Shown piece after piece: positions 6,213 to 6,782 of a DNA stretch of 6,782 nucleotides. The stretch is from Acidimicrobiales bacterium (lineage in GTDB: Bacteria > Actinomycetota > Acidimicrobiia > Acidimicrobiales > UBA8190): the NCBI GenBank assembly GCA_030042575.1, contig JASHZK010000258.1, forward strand, positions 1-6,782, written 5' to 3'. Both the position numbers and the translations under genes were made by a program. Below the pieces are notes generated by a model. That model was not told where the DNA came from, did no database searches, and saw nothing but the letters and a program-made list of their open reading frames with translations. The first letter of the stretch is position 1, and each line of letters starts with the position of its first letter.

Positions 6213-6782
6213 TCAGCGGCCTTCGAAGCGAGGCTCACGCTTCTCGGCGAAGGCCCGCATGGCCTCGGCCGTGTCATCGGAGTAGAAGTTCACCGTCTGG
6301 CTGCGAGCTTCGTCCTCCAAGGCCTGGGCCATGGACACCAACGAGCCGCTGTTCAACAGGCGCTTGCTCATCGACAGCGCCAACGGGGGACCTGCGGCCA
6401 GGCGCCGGGCCCAGCCGTCGACAAAGGCGTCGAGCTCGGCGTCGGGGACCACCCGGTTGATGAGTCCCAGTTCGGCCGCCTCGGTGGCGCTCAGCATGTC
6501 GGCGAAGAAGGCCAGCTCCTTGGCCCGGTGCAGCCCCACCAGCCGGGGCAGCGACCATGACGAGCCGCCGTCGACCGACAGGCCCCGCCGGGAGAAGATC
6601 TCCGACAGTCGGGCGCTCTCGGCTGCCACCGTCAGGTCGCAGCACAGGGCCAGGCTCAGCCCCGCCCCGGCCGCCACTCCGCCGACCTTGGCGATGGTCG
6701 GCTTGGGCAGGTCGTGCAGGGCCAGCATGGCCTGCCCGAAGAAGCGCATCCGCACCAGGTGTGGGTCAGTGGGATCCCCGCT
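6213..6782 (-). CDS. Enoyl-CoA hydratase/isomerase (crotonase) family, PaaG-like, C-terminal part (partial)
   Basis: The crotonase superfamily acts on CoA thioesters in beta-oxidation and aromatic or fatty-acid breakdown. The 189 visible residues (open to the right edge; full proteins are about 260) include PKPTIAKVGGVAAGAGLSLALCCD (26-49), which carries the oxyanion-hole GGVAAGAG, then GLSVDGGSSWSLPRLVG (67-83), ATEAAELGLINRVVP and the C-terminal FAEKREPRFEG. The two catalytic glutamates of rat mitochondrial hydratase (E144, E164) align here with Ser43 and Phe63, while Asp71 in VDGG matches the aspartate of PaaG and related enoyl-CoA isomerases. An isomerase-type reaction is therefore more likely than simple hydration; this rests on by-eye alignment. 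The gene stops 16 nt before the nucleosidase gene. Upstream context, which would show the pathway, is outside the window. Confidence 0.9.
   Translation of the reverse strand, partial: SGDPTDPHLVRMRFFGQAMLALHDLPKPTIAKVGGVAAGAGLSLALCCDLTVAAESARLSEIFSRRGLSVDGGSSWSLPRLVGLHRAKELAFFADMLSATEAAELGLINRVVPDAELDAFVDGWARRLAAGPPLALSMSKRLLNSGSLVSMAQALEDEARSQTVNFYSDDTAEAMRAFAEKREPRFEGR

Noticed and set aside
6197..6277. 27-codon N-terminal extension of the nucleosidase
   Set aside because: It would overlap the crotonase gene by 65 nt and precedes the first family strand with unrelated sequence. The GTG at 6196 has AGGA at good spacing.
5598..6560. 320-codon plus-strand frame opposite the nucleosidase and crotonase genes
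   Set aside because: It covers two genes with clear catalytic motifs on the minus strand; its Ser/Arg/Pro/Thr-rich product is typical of an antisense shadow.
1..6782. Mobile elements, CRISPR arrays, phage genes, toxin-antitoxin or defence genes
   Set aside because: All long coding stretches are explained by eight metabolic, recombination or sensor genes. No terminal repeats, repeat-spacer arrays, transposase or integrase motifs were seen.

Overview
This is a GC-rich window (roughly 70% by eye) with dense genes, GTG and TTG start codons and very short intergenic gaps. Together with the alanine dehydrogenase and the DprA/ComM sequences, this suggests an actinomycete-like bacterium. Acidimicrobiia or a related uncultured Actinomycetota lineage would fit, but that is an impression from protein style and not a tested placement. 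All eight genes look chromosomal and housekeeping or near-housekeeping. I see no rRNA, tRNA, insertion sequence, CRISPR array, integrase or attachment site.

Left part (1-1922): the 5' half of a class II fumarase gene (fumC, minus strand, cut by the left edge) is divergent from a complete alanine dehydrogenase gene (ald, plus strand). The 117-bp gap between them carries a perfect 10-bp tandem repeat and a perfect 8-bp inverted repeat. Each arm of the inverted repeat contains a -10-like TAGCCT, one facing each gene. The ald start has no Shine-Dalgarno sequence and lies where transcription would begin, so a leaderless ald mRNA is plausible.

Middle (1906-4900, all minus strand): a small single-domain cupin gene, then comM (YifB, Mg-chelatase-like AAA+ ATPase), then dprA. 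comM and dprA overlap through a GTGA junction and form a natural-transformation/recombination pair: ComM-type helicases help integrate imported DNA and DprA loads RecA on incoming single strands. The end of dprA overlaps the end of ald by 17 bp.

Right part (4901-6782): a 149-bp divergent region separates the cupin from a 137-residue stand-alone PAS-domain protein (plus strand). It holds an inverted repeat and, in the PAS leader, an 8-bp GC hairpin. Converging on the PAS gene is a two-gene minus-strand unit: a crotonase-family gene (cut by the right edge; its active site looks PaaG/isomerase-like rather than hydratase-like) followed by a nucleoside phosphorylase/MTA-SAH nucleosidase family enzyme.

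No clear novel multi-gene system is visible. The points most worth a second look are the two symmetric divergent promoter regions, the divergent cupin/solo-PAS pair, and the altered motif residues in DprA, the cupin and the crotonase.
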